Shown one piece after another: positions 21,861 to 31,903 of a stretch of DNA of 64,000 nt. The position numbers were made by a program, and so were the translations under genes. Source of the DNA: Tritrichomonas musculus (lineage: Eukaryota > Parabasalia > Tritrichomonadida > Tritrichomonadidae); NCBI GenBank assembly GCA_039105265.1, contig JAPFFF010000050.1, positions 62,001-126,000 on the forward strand, read 5' to 3'. The notes under the pieces are model-generated. The model was not told where the DNA came from, did not search any database, and saw nothing but the letters and a program-made list of their open reading frames with translations. Position 1 is the stretch's first letter, and every line of letters begins with the position of its first letter.

Positions 21861-21910
21861 AAAGGAAGTTTATTGAGAGGACGTTTAATAAATACTCTCA
21901 TACTAGGTTT

Positions 21911-22139
21911 TAAGTAAACCACACAATTAACAACTTTTTCTATAGCTTTTTTGATATTAACGATACGGGGCCTCCTTCCTAGCAGAGCGTTGAGAAGAAT
22001 CCTGAGAACAAGCCCAGTGGAAGATCATTAATGGGAGTGGGGGATCATACCTGACATAGCGGGGCTGGGGTCACGGATGGGAAATATTTGACGCGGTTTT
22101 TGAACGAAGTGCAAAAATCGTGGCAAATATATAACTACT
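21911..22139 (-). repeat. Right terminal inverted repeat of the 5.9-kb element
   Basis: Inverse copy of 16214-16422 with ~20 extra bp (AATGGGAGTGGGGGATCAT region, about 22030-22050). It ends ATAACTACT at 22139. The AACTTTTTCTATAG motif is at 21932-21945. Confidence 0.9.
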
Positions 22140-22612
22140 GAGAAACCTGAAATTCTAAAATCTAAAAATATGAATAAATATCTTTATAATCAAAAAAGAA
22201 AATAACATTTATAAACATTATTCTAAGGAAAATATTATTTTATAATTGGAAAGTTTTAATTTTCCTTCAGTGCATGAGAAACACCGAGTTAGCGAAAATC
22301 TCTCAAAAAATTCAATCTAATTTCAGAAGGCACATTGAAATTTCTAAAAATGCTTTCAATTTAGAAAAAGCATAATTAGGAGATAAACAAATTTATCCTT
22401 TTAAAATAAAGAATTAACAATTATCTGTAAATTTAAAATTATTTACATCTATATATATATTAAATATAATAATTTTTTTTATTTTAATTTATATTTCTTT
22501 TTTCACGAGATATATTGCTTATATTTTTTTTAACAATCAAAACAAAATTGAAATAAACTGAAATATTTATTCAAAAAATTCAATCTGTTATTTTATCAGC
22601 AATCAAATTATA
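22140..22612. other. Non-coding AT-rich spacer
   Basis: Apart from the GGAGAA flank of the element at 22140-22145, nothing with support was seen. The upstream region of the flavoprotein gene has no clear TCAYTW match. Confidence 0.5.
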
Positions 22613-23284
22613 ATGAGTGTTAGAAGAGTCTTAGCGATTAACGCAGGTCGAAGAAATAATAACACAGCAGCATTCCTTAAAAAAGCGCTCGAGGGAGCCA
22701 AATCAGAAGGAGCTCAAACAGAAATAATTCATCTTCATGATTATACTTTTGCTGGATGCAGAGGTTGCTATGCATGCAAAAAGCTCAAAAATGTCCCACC
22801 AAAAACTTGTTTCCAAAAAGATGAGCTTTCGCCGATACTTGAAAAATGCGTCTATCAAGCTGATTCAGTTATCGTTGGCAGTCCAATTTATTTCTGGGAA
22901 CCATGCGGATTCTTCAGATGTTTTTCAGAACGTTTATTATACCCTTATTATATTTATGGTGCTCCGAAAGGAAAAAGCTATTATCCACGAAAAGATCAGA
23001 AATGGGGATTGATATTTACAATGGGCGCTAATAAAAAGGTAGTTGACAGTTTGACATGCAACAACAGAGGAAAAGACTCAACGGATCACATTGGAATGTT
23101 CTACAAAAAAGTCATCGGAAAAATTGACGAGATGGAAGTTTATATGACATATCATGTGAAAAAATTCGAAGGATATGAACTTGACACTCTGAGAGAACCA
23201 GAAAGAAAATTACATCATGATCAAACTTGGGAAAAGGACCTTCAAAGTGCTTATTTAATGGGAAAAAGACTTGCTAAACAATGA
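22613..23284 (+). CDS. Iron-sulfur flavoprotein / NADPH-dependent FMN reductase-like, 223 aa
   Basis: Flavodoxin-fold protein of the bacterial and archaeal iron-sulfur flavoprotein (ISF) group. The N-terminal strand and FMN-phosphate loop are LAINAGRRNNNT (7-18). A compact cysteine cluster follows, C49-x2-C52-x2-C55-x10-C66 (CRGCYAC...KTC), where ISFs bind a 4Fe-4S cluster; the last spacing is longer than the usual 4-7. VIVGSPIYFW at 87-96 is the flavin-contacting segment. These enzymes move electrons to flavin and reduce oxygen, peroxide or xenobiotics; in an anaerobic protist a detoxification or nitro-reductase role is plausible. Length is normal for the family, and a bacterial origin by lateral transfer is likely. 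Confidence 0.85.
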   Translation: MSVRRVLAINAGRRNNNTAAFLKKALEGAKSEGAQTEIIHLHDYTFAGCRGCYACKKLKNVPPKTCFQKDELSPILEKCVYQADSVIVGSPIYFWEPCGFFRCFSERLLYPYYIYGAPKGKSYYPRKDQKWGLIFTMGANKKVVDSLTCNNRGKDSTDHIGMFYKKVIGKIDEMEVYMTYHVKKFEGYELDTLREPERKLHHDQTWEKDLQSAYLMGKRLAKQ

Positions 23285-23742
23285 ACATTTAAAATTTTTA
23301 TATCTTAATATTGAAATTATTTTTTCATCGATTTTTATGAAATTTTTTCATGGGTTTCATATATTTCATGAATTATAATGTATTTTATTTATATGAATTC
23401 AAATTTTTGTCTAAATTTTCTCAATTTCTGATAATGGGATAATCAATACCAATGAAAGTATTATAATATTTATAGATTTTAAATATGTTATCGCATGTTT
23501 TTGCAAAAAATAAACATAACATTCTATTTCAATCGATATTATGTGGGAAAATAGCCAGAATTTTAAAATTTAATGATTCAAATATTTGAATTGTAAATTA
23601 AAAAGAAGTATAGAAAAAGTTCGATTTTATCGTTGATGCTCACAAATTATTGTATTTGAAATAACTTTTGATAGAATATTTTTCGAATTAATTTATTCAA
23701 AATTTTAAAGTTATTTCATTCGAAAATTGGTTGAAAATCAAT
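23285..23742. other. Non-coding AT-rich spacer
   Basis: No gene was seen. A TATAGAAAAAGTT word at 23609-23621, identical to one in two transposon ends in this window, lies 146 bp upstream of the next ATG. Confidence 0.4.
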
Positions 23743-23748
23743 TCACTT
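23743..23748 (+). promoter_or_regulatory. Trichomonad initiator (TCACTT)
   Basis: TCAYTW match with +1 A at 23745, 22 nt before the ATG at 23767, which is the usual short 5' leader in trichomonads. Confidence 0.6.
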
Positions 23749-23766
23749 TATATTTGCTAATTTAAA

Positions 23767-24432
23767 ATGAATAATATTAAAACCTACTCTCTAAATATTC
23801 ATTTAATATCATTCCAATTGCCAGATGATTCTTATCATGATGGTAATAAAATACGTATTGGTATAACTACTCTTCCAGAACATAAAAAAGCAAAATTTAC
23901 AATATCAGCTACAAAGATAGAACATTCAAATCATGTTTTTACCGTTAATGCTGAAATACCAACCAAAGATACTAAAGATCTACCTCCAAATGCTACTAAG
24001 AAAGTAATCATTTCAATTAGAAGAAAAGGATCACTCTCTAAACCAATGATTGGAACAGCCATCATTCATGCTTATGACTTCCCAAAACTTGGTAAAAAGG
24101 ATGTAAATGAAAACTTCATTAATGGAAACGTTAAAATTATTGATGTATACGAACCAATTGATCAACAAATGAAGGAAATCGAAGAATGTGAAAAGAAAGG
24201 ACTTGCTTTTAATTTCGAAGAGACAGATCATCATACTGTAAAGAGGAAAGCTATTGGACAAATGCAAATTCAGCTATCATTATCGCCATCATTTGAAGAA
24301 CAGCAAGAAATGCAGGCAAATAAAATATCCACAAACAAGCATCACAATAAGCATGGTCATCATAATGTCCATGCTTCAAGGACGGATAAGCACCATGTTA
24401 AAAAGAATAGTACTTATCGTCATTTTCACTAA
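23767..24432 (+). CDS. C2-like beta protein with His-rich tail, 221 aa
   Basis: The first ~165 residues alternate beta-strand-like segments (SLNIHLISFQ, KIRIGITTL, AKFTISATKI, KVIISIRRKG, PMIGTAIIHAYDF) in the style of a C2-like sandwich, as found in many small trichomonad and Entamoeba proteins; this fold is inference. The last ~30 residues are His/Lys-rich (KHHNKHGHHNVHASRTDKHH) and may bind metal or acidic lipids and proteins. There is no signal peptide or membrane segment. A TCACTT initiator 22 nt upstream supports the start. Confidence 0.7.
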   Translation: MNNIKTYSLNIHLISFQLPDDSYHDGNKIRIGITTLPEHKKAKFTISATKIEHSNHVFTVNAEIPTKDTKDLPPNATKKVIISIRRKGSLSKPMIGTAIIHAYDFPKLGKKDVNENFINGNVKIIDVYEPIDQQMKEIEECEKKGLAFNFEETDHHTVKRKAIGQMQIQLSLSPSFEEQQEMQANKISTNKHHNKHGHHNVHASRTDKHHVKKNSTYRHFH

Positions 24433-24692
24433 GCTTTGAAATGAGCAGCTAAAATATATGTTTGTATATATTATTATAGATAATAAACGTTTAAAATCTA
24501 AAATTTGTATTTTTTTTTTAATATTCTAATTTCTATGATATGAAGATTATTTCATGTTTTAATCAAAATGACTATTTTTTAGAGTAAACATAGTATTTAT
24601 ATTATAGCATTTTCGTTTATTTATTGTATTTGTAATCACTTAAATATTTAATCAATCTTTTATACATAAAAAAGTCTGGTATACTCTTACTA

Positions 24693-26357
24693 TTATTTAT
24701 TGTTAAGAAGATACTCAGCAGCTTCATCCAATTTTTTTTCCTTTAACAATTGATACATCTCATTTGAATCAGATGAAAAACGTAACTTTCTTTTAAAAAG
24801 AGAATTAATGAATTTTGTAGATGTTTCTTCAATTAATGAATTGAGAAAAGCTTTTTGTTTTGTAATTGTTAGATAAGAAGATATCTTTTCAATCAAATCT
24901 GCATTATAAAAATGTGGCAAAAACTGGATCATATCATCGTGGAAGGTTTCATTTATTTGATTTTCATCTAAGCCAATATCTGTAAAATAGTCATTATTTT
25001 TATATTGACCATTTTCTGAAATAAGACCATTTATCTTCAGAAAATAAAAAATTAAGAAAAAAAATCTTGGATTAAAGCATGACGCATCATTGAGCAGCTG
25101 CAATATTTCAATTATTTCTAAATCTTTTAAAATATAATTGATTACATCTGTCATTCCAAAAAATACCCAATTTGAAAAATTTAATCCTTGTATGCCATTG
25201 CTTTTATGAGAAAATAAAAACTTGAATAAATTAAAATCAAAATTTAAAGCTTGCAAGAAATCATTTGCATTAGTATCGATACTAATAATAGAAACAATTT
25301 TTTTTAAACATGGAAGCAAAATATGATAATTCGCAGATTCAAGTGCAACCAAAAGAAGACTTGGATCTAATTTATTATACATGTTATCTTCTTCCTCTTC
25401 CTCTTCATTAAATTCATTTTTTTGAATATTTTCACTAAAAATATTATCAATGAAATAATCTGTAAGTTCATGCTGATTTGAATTAATTGAAAACATTAAA
25501 GCTCGCTTATCTGAGCACTTTTCTTCGCATATATGAATGATTTCATAATTTCTTCCTGAGATTGCATAGCATATTAAATTATCATCAATAACAATGGTTG
25601 GTTGCATCCACAAAAACTTGAAAATTTTAATGGATCCATAAACAGCCGCAATTTTAATAAGACTTGGTGTTGAATCTTCAGTTAATGTTCTTTCATAGTA
25701 AGAATAATTGAATAAATAATCAATATCATAATTATTTTTTGATAAAATTGATTGAAATAACTCAATATCATCATCACGAATAGCTTTATGAAGAGGTAAA
25801 GGATTAAAGTGTTTTTCACGATTCTTTTTATGTTCTTCTTGATTTAAAATAACATATTGTAAAAAATCTTTTAATAATTTGTTGGACGAATTGGAAAGAA
25901 TATTTTTTTTCCTTTTTTCAGCATATTCATGATCATAATTATCAATCTCTGGATAAAAATAGGCAAATAATGATTCATTTATAACTGATTTGCCTATAAT
26001 TGTATCTAAAGAAAATAAATTTTTGGAATAAAGGTAATAAACATTGGGACGCATACATGCCATGTGGTCAATTATTTCGTCTTCTTTGATATTTTGCTGC
26101 TTTATGTGAGACCAGAAATGAATGCAAATATCTAAAATAATTTCTAGTTTAGTAAAATTGTATATTGTAAATATTCTAATATTCCAAAGAAATAAGATAG
26201 CAGATTCACGATTTTTAAAGAATATATCTTTATGATCTTCAACATATTTAATGGTTTCAGCAAAAGTTTCACTTGAAATATTGTTAATAAGATCTTGGAA
26301 ATGCTCAATTATTTCATAATTTTCTTTGTTTTGGGATAAAAAAGCTTCTGCTTCCAT
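24693..26357 (-). CDS. DUF3447/ankyrin-like protein, 554 aa
   Basis: Trichomonad-type ankyrin family member. The N-terminal ~190 residues are helical, with the ILFLWNIRIF..LDICIHFWSHI pattern typical of these proteins. Degenerate ankyrin-like units follow, beginning at PLPLHKAIRDDDIELFQSIL and IKIAAVYGSIKIFKFLW...LICYAISGRNYEIIHI, which is the DUF3447 signature. A Glu-rich stretch (NEEEEEEDN) interrupts the repeats near residue 320. The ATG at 26357 is used; codons further upstream in frame are not ATG. An AACTTTTTCTATA word lies 24 bp before the start. No catalytic function is visible; it is probably a binding protein. Confidence 0.8.
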   Translation of the reverse strand: MEAEAFLSQNKENYEIIEHFQDLINNISSETFAETIKYVEDHKDIFFKNRESAILFLWNIRIFTIYNFTKLEIILDICIHFWSHIKQQNIKEDEIIDHMACMRPNVYYLYSKNLFSLDTIIGKSVINESLFAYFYPEIDNYDHEYAEKRKKNILSNSSNKLLKDFLQYVILNQEEHKKNREKHFNPLPLHKAIRDDDIELFQSILSKNNYDIDYLFNYSYYERTLTEDSTPSLIKIAAVYGSIKIFKFLWMQPTIVIDDNLICYAISGRNYEIIHICEEKCSDKRALMFSINSNQHELTDYFIDNIFSENIQKNEFNEEEEEEDNMYNKLDPSLLLVALESANYHILLPCLKKIVSIISIDTNANDFLQALNFDFNLFKFLFSHKSNGIQGLNFSNWVFFGMTDVINYILKDLEIIEILQLLNDASCFNPRFFFLIFYFLKINGLISENGQYKNNDYFTDIGLDENQINETFHDDMIQFLPHFYNADLIEKISSYLTITKQKAFLNSLIEETSTKFINSLFKRKLRFSSDSNEMYQLLKEKKLDEAAEYLLNNK

Positions 26358-26579
26358 ATAATTGTATTTGGCCAAATTTATATAGAAAAAGTTAAAACAA
26401 AAAATAGGTCAAATAACACTGTTATTTTTTTTATTAAAACAAATTTCTTTTATTTTAGAACCAACAATGGAAATATTTGTTAAATATAATTATTTTTTAG
26501 TGGACCAAAAAAAAAAGATATGTCCAATTTTATAATATAATTTGAATTTATGTTATTGAAAACAAAAACTAATATACTT

Positions 26580-27345
26580 ATGGGTGGGACACTCTTTTTT
26601 TGACCTCAAAAAGTTTCAAAATCTCTTCGAATTTTAGGTTTTATTTGGTGATTTTAATAAATTTTCTTACCCATTTAATAATCTTTAAATTGGTCATTGA
26701 AACCAATCAAAAAACTTAATATTCATCGAGTTTTTTTTGACTTCACATACTAATAGATCTCTCTTCGTAAGAGATATCCTTCAAAACTACTAATACTATT
26801 TGATTTTATACATATGCATTATACATTATAAAACATAAATATTTATAATTACTTTGTAGTTAGTCCAAAAAAGTTAATATAATAATTATTTTTAAGTTTT
26901 TTCGATACATGATCTTTTCTAACTTTTTATTTTGTAATATTCGATTTCTTCTTTTAATGCTCAATAAAATGATATATTTTGTTTGAACATAACTTCAAAG
27001 ATAAAGTTTAGTTTGAAAAATGAATTCAAAAAGTTGAATTAATAAACGGAATGATTCAATTTTCGGCGGTTAGAAAATTAATTTTAAACGATCAAACTCA
27101 ATATTTTTGCTTTAAAATATATTATAAGAATAGGGAATATTATTTAAAATGAGGTTCCGCCATTTATAAAATCAAAAAATTCAAAATGACCATTTTTTAC
27201 CCAAATTATTTTTTATGGAAAATAAAATGCGATTATCTAATTCACCTTTGATGATTTTGATTTTTTAAATAGTAAATTATATGTAGCTATTAAAAATCTA
27301 TCTAAATATAAAATAACTGGAAAAAGTCTTGGATAGCTTACACAT
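26580..27345 (+). mobile_element. 766-bp MITE, copy 1
   Basis: Starts ATGGGTGGGACACTC and ends GCTTACACAT, flanked by a perfect 8-bp direct repeat ATATACTT (26572-26579 and 27346-27353). A second copy of the same length lies inverted at 35236-36001. The ends are only weakly inverted relative to each other (ATGGGTGGGAC versus ATGTGTAAGC). There is no open frame. The 8-bp duplication would suit hAT, Mutator or P-type transposases; superfamily unresolved. Confidence 0.85.
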
Positions 27346-27772
27346 ATATACTTTATATATACAAAAATTAATTATTATTCTTGAAGATTTTATGAAAAAG
27401 AGCAAAAATCAGATTCAATTTCATTGATTTCGCTTAAATATAAAGTCAACAATTTAATTCAAAAAAAAAAAAAAAAAAAAAGATTCTTCAATCGTCAATA
27501 ATGTAATAATGAATGTGACTTGGTTGTTGCATCATTAATTTCTATGGCCATTGAATTTAATCTTTATGGTTAACGCAACTACATCAATTTATATTTTTAA
27601 ATTTCAATTTGAGTCATTTGAAAGGCAATTGAAATATTTGTATTTATTTGATAATTCGAAAATCGAAAAAGACCAATAAAATTGAAGGGGAAACGATAGG
27701 ATATTTGAAATAAATAAAAAAAGTGACAAAATAAATAAAAAATTACAAAAAAAATACAAAGATTTGTTGATT
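27346..27772. other. Non-coding AT-rich spacer with A-run
   Basis: No gene was seen. Contains a run of about 21 A at 27461-27481. It is the 3' flank of the Sel1-kinase gene on the minus strand. Confidence 0.5.
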
Positions 27773-30700
27773 TCATTCAATTATTAAATCACAACCGAAA
27801 CCTTGATAAAAAAGGTCTGAAATATTCTTTGCATATGGGCGTTCTACATTTTCATGATATATTTTGTTTTGCAGATTTGATGATAAAATAGGATTATAAA
27901 AAATATCATATAAAAAATCTCTGGATCTATAAAACTCATATAAATAATTTAATATTTCCCCATTTCCAGAGTTAATGTTCATTATTGTTATGTAAACTTT
28001 TGATTGAATAACAATGTCATCAGTCAACTTTTTAATTTCATGTATAGTATTTGAAATATTTCCATATTTTTTCATTAGTATTATGGACAATAAAATCAAT
28101 GAATGATGAAATTTGTTTGATGATCTAATTAATAAATTAATCGATTTATCAATGTCGTGTTCAATAAAATCGCTGTAAATGTAAATATGAGCCAAATTGT
28201 ACATTGACAAGTAATCTCTTTTTTGACGAATTGCTTCCTCAAAATATTCAATCGCACTTCCTGTTCTTGCTTTGACTTCATCTCCAAAACCGTTTTTGTA
28301 AATAATGCCAAGATTGTTTTTGGCATACTGATTGTTGAATGATGAAGCTTCTTTGTAATAACGGATTGCATCATGAATGTCTTTTGTTGCTCCTTTTCTA
28401 GAGTGAAGCAAAAATCCATGTGAAAAGTGAGCTGGCCTAAATTGATTGATAGAAGCTTTAATCAAATAATATTGGGCTTGTTTTATATTTTGATATTCAT
28501 AATATATTAGACCGAGACTGAATTGTGCTTGTGGATCATTTTGATTTGCTGCGAGTGACAAATATTGAATTGATTTGTTGATATCTCGTGTGACATATCG
28601 TCCTGAATAATAAATCAAACCGAGATAGGATTGTGCTGGTGGATCATTTTGATTTGCTGCGAGTGACAAATATTGAATTGATTTGTTGATATCTCGTGTG
28701 ACATATCGTCCTGAATAATAAATCAAACCGAGAGAGAATTGTGCGTCTGGATGATATTGATTTGCAGCGAGTGTTAAATAATGAATTGATTTGTTGATAT
28801 CTCGTGTGACAAATCGCCCTTCATAATAAATGACACCAAGATCGAATTGTGCTGGTGGATCATTTTGATCTGCAGCGAGTGTTAAATAATGAATTGATTT
28901 GCTGATATCTCGTGTGACATATCGCCCTTCATAATAAATGACACCAAGATCGAATTGTGCTCTTGGATCATTTTGATTTGCTGCGAGTGAAAAATAATGA
29001 ATTGATTTGCTGATATCTCGTGTGACATATCGTCCTTCATAATAAATCAAACCGAGATAGAATTGTGCTTCTAGATGATTTTGATTTGAAGCGAGTGATA
29101 AATAATGAATTGATTTGTTGATATCTTGTGTGACATATAGTCCTTCATGATAAATGACGCCAAGATCGAATTGTGCTACTGGGTGATTTTGATTTGAAGC
29201 GAGTGTTAAATAATGAATTGATTTGTTGATATCTCGTGTGACATATCGTCCTGAATAATAAATCAAACCGAGATTGAATTGTGCTTTTGGATCATTTTGA
29301 TTTGAAGCGAGTGATAAATAATGAATTGATTTGTTGATATCTCGTGTGACATATAGTCCTTCATGATAAATGACGCCAAGATTGAATTGTGCTTCTAGAT
29401 GATTTTGATTTGAAGCGAGTGTTAAATAATGAATTGATTTGTTGATATCTCGTGTGACATATAGTCCTGAATAATAAATCAAACCGAGATTGAATTGTGC
29501 TTGTGGATGATTTTGATTTGCTGCGAGTGATAAATAATGAATTGATTTGTTGATATCTTGTGTGACATATAGGCCTTCATAATAAATCAAACCGAGATTG
29601 AATTGTGCTTGTGAGTGATTTTGATCTGCAGCGAGTGAATAATAATGAATTGATTTGTTGATATCTCGTGTGACATATTGTCCTTCATAATAAATGACAC
29701 CAAGATCGAATTGTGCTGGTGGAATATTTTGATCTGCTGCGAGTGAAAAATAATGAATTGCTTTGTTGATATCTCGTGTGACATATCGCCCTTCATAATA
29801 AATCAAACCGAGATTGAATTGTGCTGGTGGATCATTTTGATCTGCTGCGAGTGAAAAATAATGAATTGATTTGTTGATATCTCGTGTGACATATCGCCCT
29901 TCACAATAAATCAAACCGAGAGAGAATTGTGCGTCTGGATCATTTTGATTTGCTGCGAGTGTTAAATAATGAATTGATTTGCTGATATCTCGTGTGACAT
30001 ATCGTCCTGAATAATAAATCAAACCGAGATAGGATTGTGCTTGTGGATAATTTTGATTTGCTGCGAGTGTTAAATAATGAATTGATTTGTTGATATCTCG
30101 TGTGACATATCGCCCTTTATGATAAATCAAACCGAGATTGAATTGTGCTTGTGGATGATTTTGATTTGCTGCGAGTGATAAATAATGAATTGATTTGTTG
30201 ATATCTCGTGTGACATATAGTCCTGAATAATAAATCAAACCGAGATTGAATTGTGCTGGTGGATGATTTTGATTTGCTGCGAGTGAAAAATAATGAATTG
30301 ATTTGTTGATATCTTGTGTGACATATAGGCCTTCACAATAAATGACACCGAGATTGAATTGTGCTTCTGGATAATTTTGATCTGCTGCAAGCGATAAATA
30401 ATGAATTGATTTGTTGATATCTCGTGTGACATATAGGCCTTCATAATAAATGACACCGAGATTGAATTGTGCTTCTGGGTGATTTTGATTTGCTGCTAGC
30501 GAATAATAATGAATTGATTTGTTAATATCTTGTGTGACATATAGGCCTTCATAATAAATCAAACCGAGATAGAATTGTGCATGCGGATCATTTTGATTTG
30601 CTGCGAGTGACAAATTATCAAACAAGATGTGAGTTAGAGACATTGAAAATTGACTTTCTTCAAGAAACAATTTGGGATCAATTAAGTCAGAAATTGAAGG

Positions 30701-31903
30701 ACGTTCTTCTGGATTCTCCTTAGTGCATTTCTCAATTATACTTTTAAATAAAGATCCTGATGCTACATCTTCTTTTTGACCAATTATATACTTAATAATT
30801 TTCCCAAGTGAATAAATATCACTTTTATATGTGAACTTTCTATTTACATTCACTTCAGGAGCTAAAAAATCAGCATTTATATCAAGAGTTTGTTCTTGAA
30901 TTTCTTCATTGTTTTCGTTTGAAATTAATCTATCAAAATCAATCAAAACAGCTGTTTTATTCTCATCAATCATAACATTGTTAGGTTTCAAATCGCGATA
31001 AATAAATTTATTGTCATGCATATATTTCATGGCAAAAATTAATTCAAAAATAACTGTTATTTTTTCATTGAAATTAAGATAGTCTGGACTCATTTTTTTT
31101 AATGTTGATCCATTTATAAATTCGATAACAAGGTAGTTTTTATCTTTGACTGTTCCGTAAAATTTTGGTAAAAAAGGATGCTTTATTTTCTTGTAATTTT
31201 CTATTTCGCGTTTCAATAATTTATCATTTTCAACATCATTAGTATTTGGCTTTTTAACAACAAATAATTCTTGGCGTTTTATGTGATAAACTAATTTACA
31301 TAGTGCAAAACTCCCATTGCCAACTGTCCGTAATTCGACGAACTCTTCTTTTTCAAAAATTTCTGGTTCTTTTTGGTCGTCTCTTTCTGAATTAAATTTC
31401 TCGATTCGATTTTGGTTCAGTTTTAAGTAACTTTTCTTGATCAAATACCCTAAAATACATGAACTGGTGATTTTCCATGCTTGCTGAGAATATATTCTAT
31501 TATAAACAAATCTTTTAAATTCATTGATTTCATCTCTGAATATTTGCATTTTATTATTTTGATCGGATAAATCGCATGTTAATATTTGTGAATGAATAGA
31601 AAAAAATTCCCGAAGAAAAGATTCTGATTTTGAAGAATACTCAAATATGATTAATGTTTTTTCAAAACCGATAATAAAACATTTATTTTGCATTTTCTTA
31701 TTAAGTTCTTGGTTTTGATCAATGATAACCACTTGTGATTCTTTGATTTTGTCTGTAATTTTTTGTTTTTCGTCATCATTTGGAAATGAGCTCTCTGAGA
31801 TATGAAAAATTGAATAATCTTGGACAATTTCTTTAAATACTGTATCAAGTTCAATTTGGTGGCGGCTTATAGTTTTATAAAATCTTAAGATATCTTCAAT
31901 CAT
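27773..31903 (-). CDS. Protein kinase with ~20 Sel1-like repeats, 1376 aa
   Basis: Kinase domain at about residues 187-412: glycine loop GNGSFA (195-200), VAIK-like lysine in FVVKK (217/218), catalytic loop YRDLKPNN (302-309) and APE (348-350). The metal-binding motif is DFD (322-324) instead of DFG; its Asp is kept, so activity is possible but unproven. From ~433 onward come about 20 Sel1-like repeats of exactly 36 residues (core AxxQNxPxAQFxLGLIYYEG) and then a few diverged ones to ~1260. The helical N-terminal region (1-185) is typical of the large trichomonad Sel1-kinase family. The repeats likely form a curved scaffold binding substrates or partners. Flanked by two inverted 766-bp MITEs, the nearer ending 427 bp downstream. 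Confidence 0.9.
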   Translation of the reverse strand: MIEDILRFYKTISRHQIELDTVFKEIVQDYSIFHISESSFPNDDEKQKITDKIKESQVVIIDQNQELNKKMQNKCFIIGFEKTLIIFEYSSKSESFLREFFSIHSQILTCDLSDQNNKMQIFRDEINEFKRFVYNRIYSQQAWKITSSCILGYLIKKSYLKLNQNRIEKFNSERDDQKEPEIFEKEEFVELRTVGNGSFALCKLVYHIKRQELFVVKKPNTNDVENDKLLKREIENYKKIKHPFLPKFYGTVKDKNYLVIEFINGSTLKKMSPDYLNFNEKITVIFELIFAMKYMHDNKFIYRDLKPNNVMIDENKTAVLIDFDRLISNENNEEIQEQTLDINADFLAPEVNVNRKFTYKSDIYSLGKIIKYIIGQKEDVASGSLFKSIIEKCTKENPEERPSISDLIDPKLFLEESQFSMSLTHILFDNLSLAANQNDPHAQFYLGLIYYEGLYVTQDINKSIHYYSLAANQNHPEAQFNLGVIYYEGLYVTRDINKSIHYLSLAADQNYPEAQFNLGVIYCEGLYVTQDINKSIHYFSLAANQNHPPAQFNLGLIYYSGLYVTRDINKSIHYLSLAANQNHPQAQFNLGLIYHKGRYVTRDINKSIHYLTLAANQNYPQAQSYLGLIYYSGRYVTRDISKSIHYLTLAANQNDPDAQFSLGLIYCEGRYVTRDINKSIHYFSLAADQNDPPAQFNLGLIYYEGRYVTRDINKAIHYFSLAADQNIPPAQFDLGVIYYEGQYVTRDINKSIHYYSLAADQNHSQAQFNLGLIYYEGLYVTQDINKSIHYLSLAANQNHPQAQFNLGLIYYSGLYVTRDINKSIHYLTLASNQNHLEAQFNLGVIYHEGLYVTRDINKSIHYLSLASNQNDPKAQFNLGLIYYSGRYVTRDINKSIHYLTLASNQNHPVAQFDLGVIYHEGLYVTQDINKSIHYLSLASNQNHLEAQFYLGLIYYEGRYVTRDISKSIHYFSLAANQNDPRAQFDLGVIYYEGRYVTRDISKSIHYLTLAADQNDPPAQFDLGVIYYEGRFVTRDINKSIHYLTLAANQYHPDAQFSLGLIYYSGRYVTRDINKSIQYLSLAANQNDPPAQSYLGLIYYSGRYVTRDINKSIQYLSLAANQNDPQAQFSLGLIYYEYQNIKQAQYYLIKASINQFRPAHFSHGFLLHSRKGATKDIHDAIRYYKEASSFNNQYAKNNLGIIYKNGFGDEVKARTGSAIEYFEEAIRQKRDYLSMYNLAHIYIYSDFIEHDIDKSINLLIRSSNKFHHSLILLSIILMKKYGNISNTIHEIKKLTDDIVIQSKVYITIMNINSGNGEILNYLYEFYRSRDFLYDIFYNPILSSNLQNKIYHENVERPYAKNISDLFYQGFGCDLIIE
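28448..30607 (-). repeat. 108-bp coding tandem array, ~20 copies
   Basis: DNA repeats of 108 bp encode the 36-residue Sel1 units of the kinase gene. Many copies are almost identical at the nucleotide level, including silent sites (the words TGAATTGATTTGTTGATATC and GTGTGACATAT recur in nearly every unit). Copies at 28545-28650 and 28653-28758 differ by only a few bases. Confidence 0.9.

Larger units (their letters stand above)
16214..22139. mobile_element. 5.9-kb inverted-repeat element, provisionally Polinton/Maverick-like
   Basis: The ends are long inverted repeats (16214-16422 and 21911-22139), nearly identical except for an extra ~20 bp in the right copy. They start AGTAGTTATATATTTGC, i.e. 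with the 5'-AG typical of Polintons. The flanks TGAGAA (16208-16213) and GGAGAA (22140-22145) look like a 6-bp target duplication with one change. Inside are one minus-strand and several plus-strand genes packed closely, unlike the loosely spaced host genes around. No polymerase, integrase, packaging ATPase or protease was recognised, so it would be a short derivative. It looks nearly whole, with about one break, and the similar ends suggest moderate youth. Family call is inference. Confidence 0.5.

Noticed and set aside
26358-26375. N-terminal extension of the ankyrin-like protein
   Set aside because: It depends on a TTG start; the first ATG is at 26357. The same reasoning moved the starts at 15458, 39654 and 39838.
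29587-30456. Extra minus-strand ORFs within the Sel1 array
   Set aside because: Alternative frame of the 108-bp repeats.
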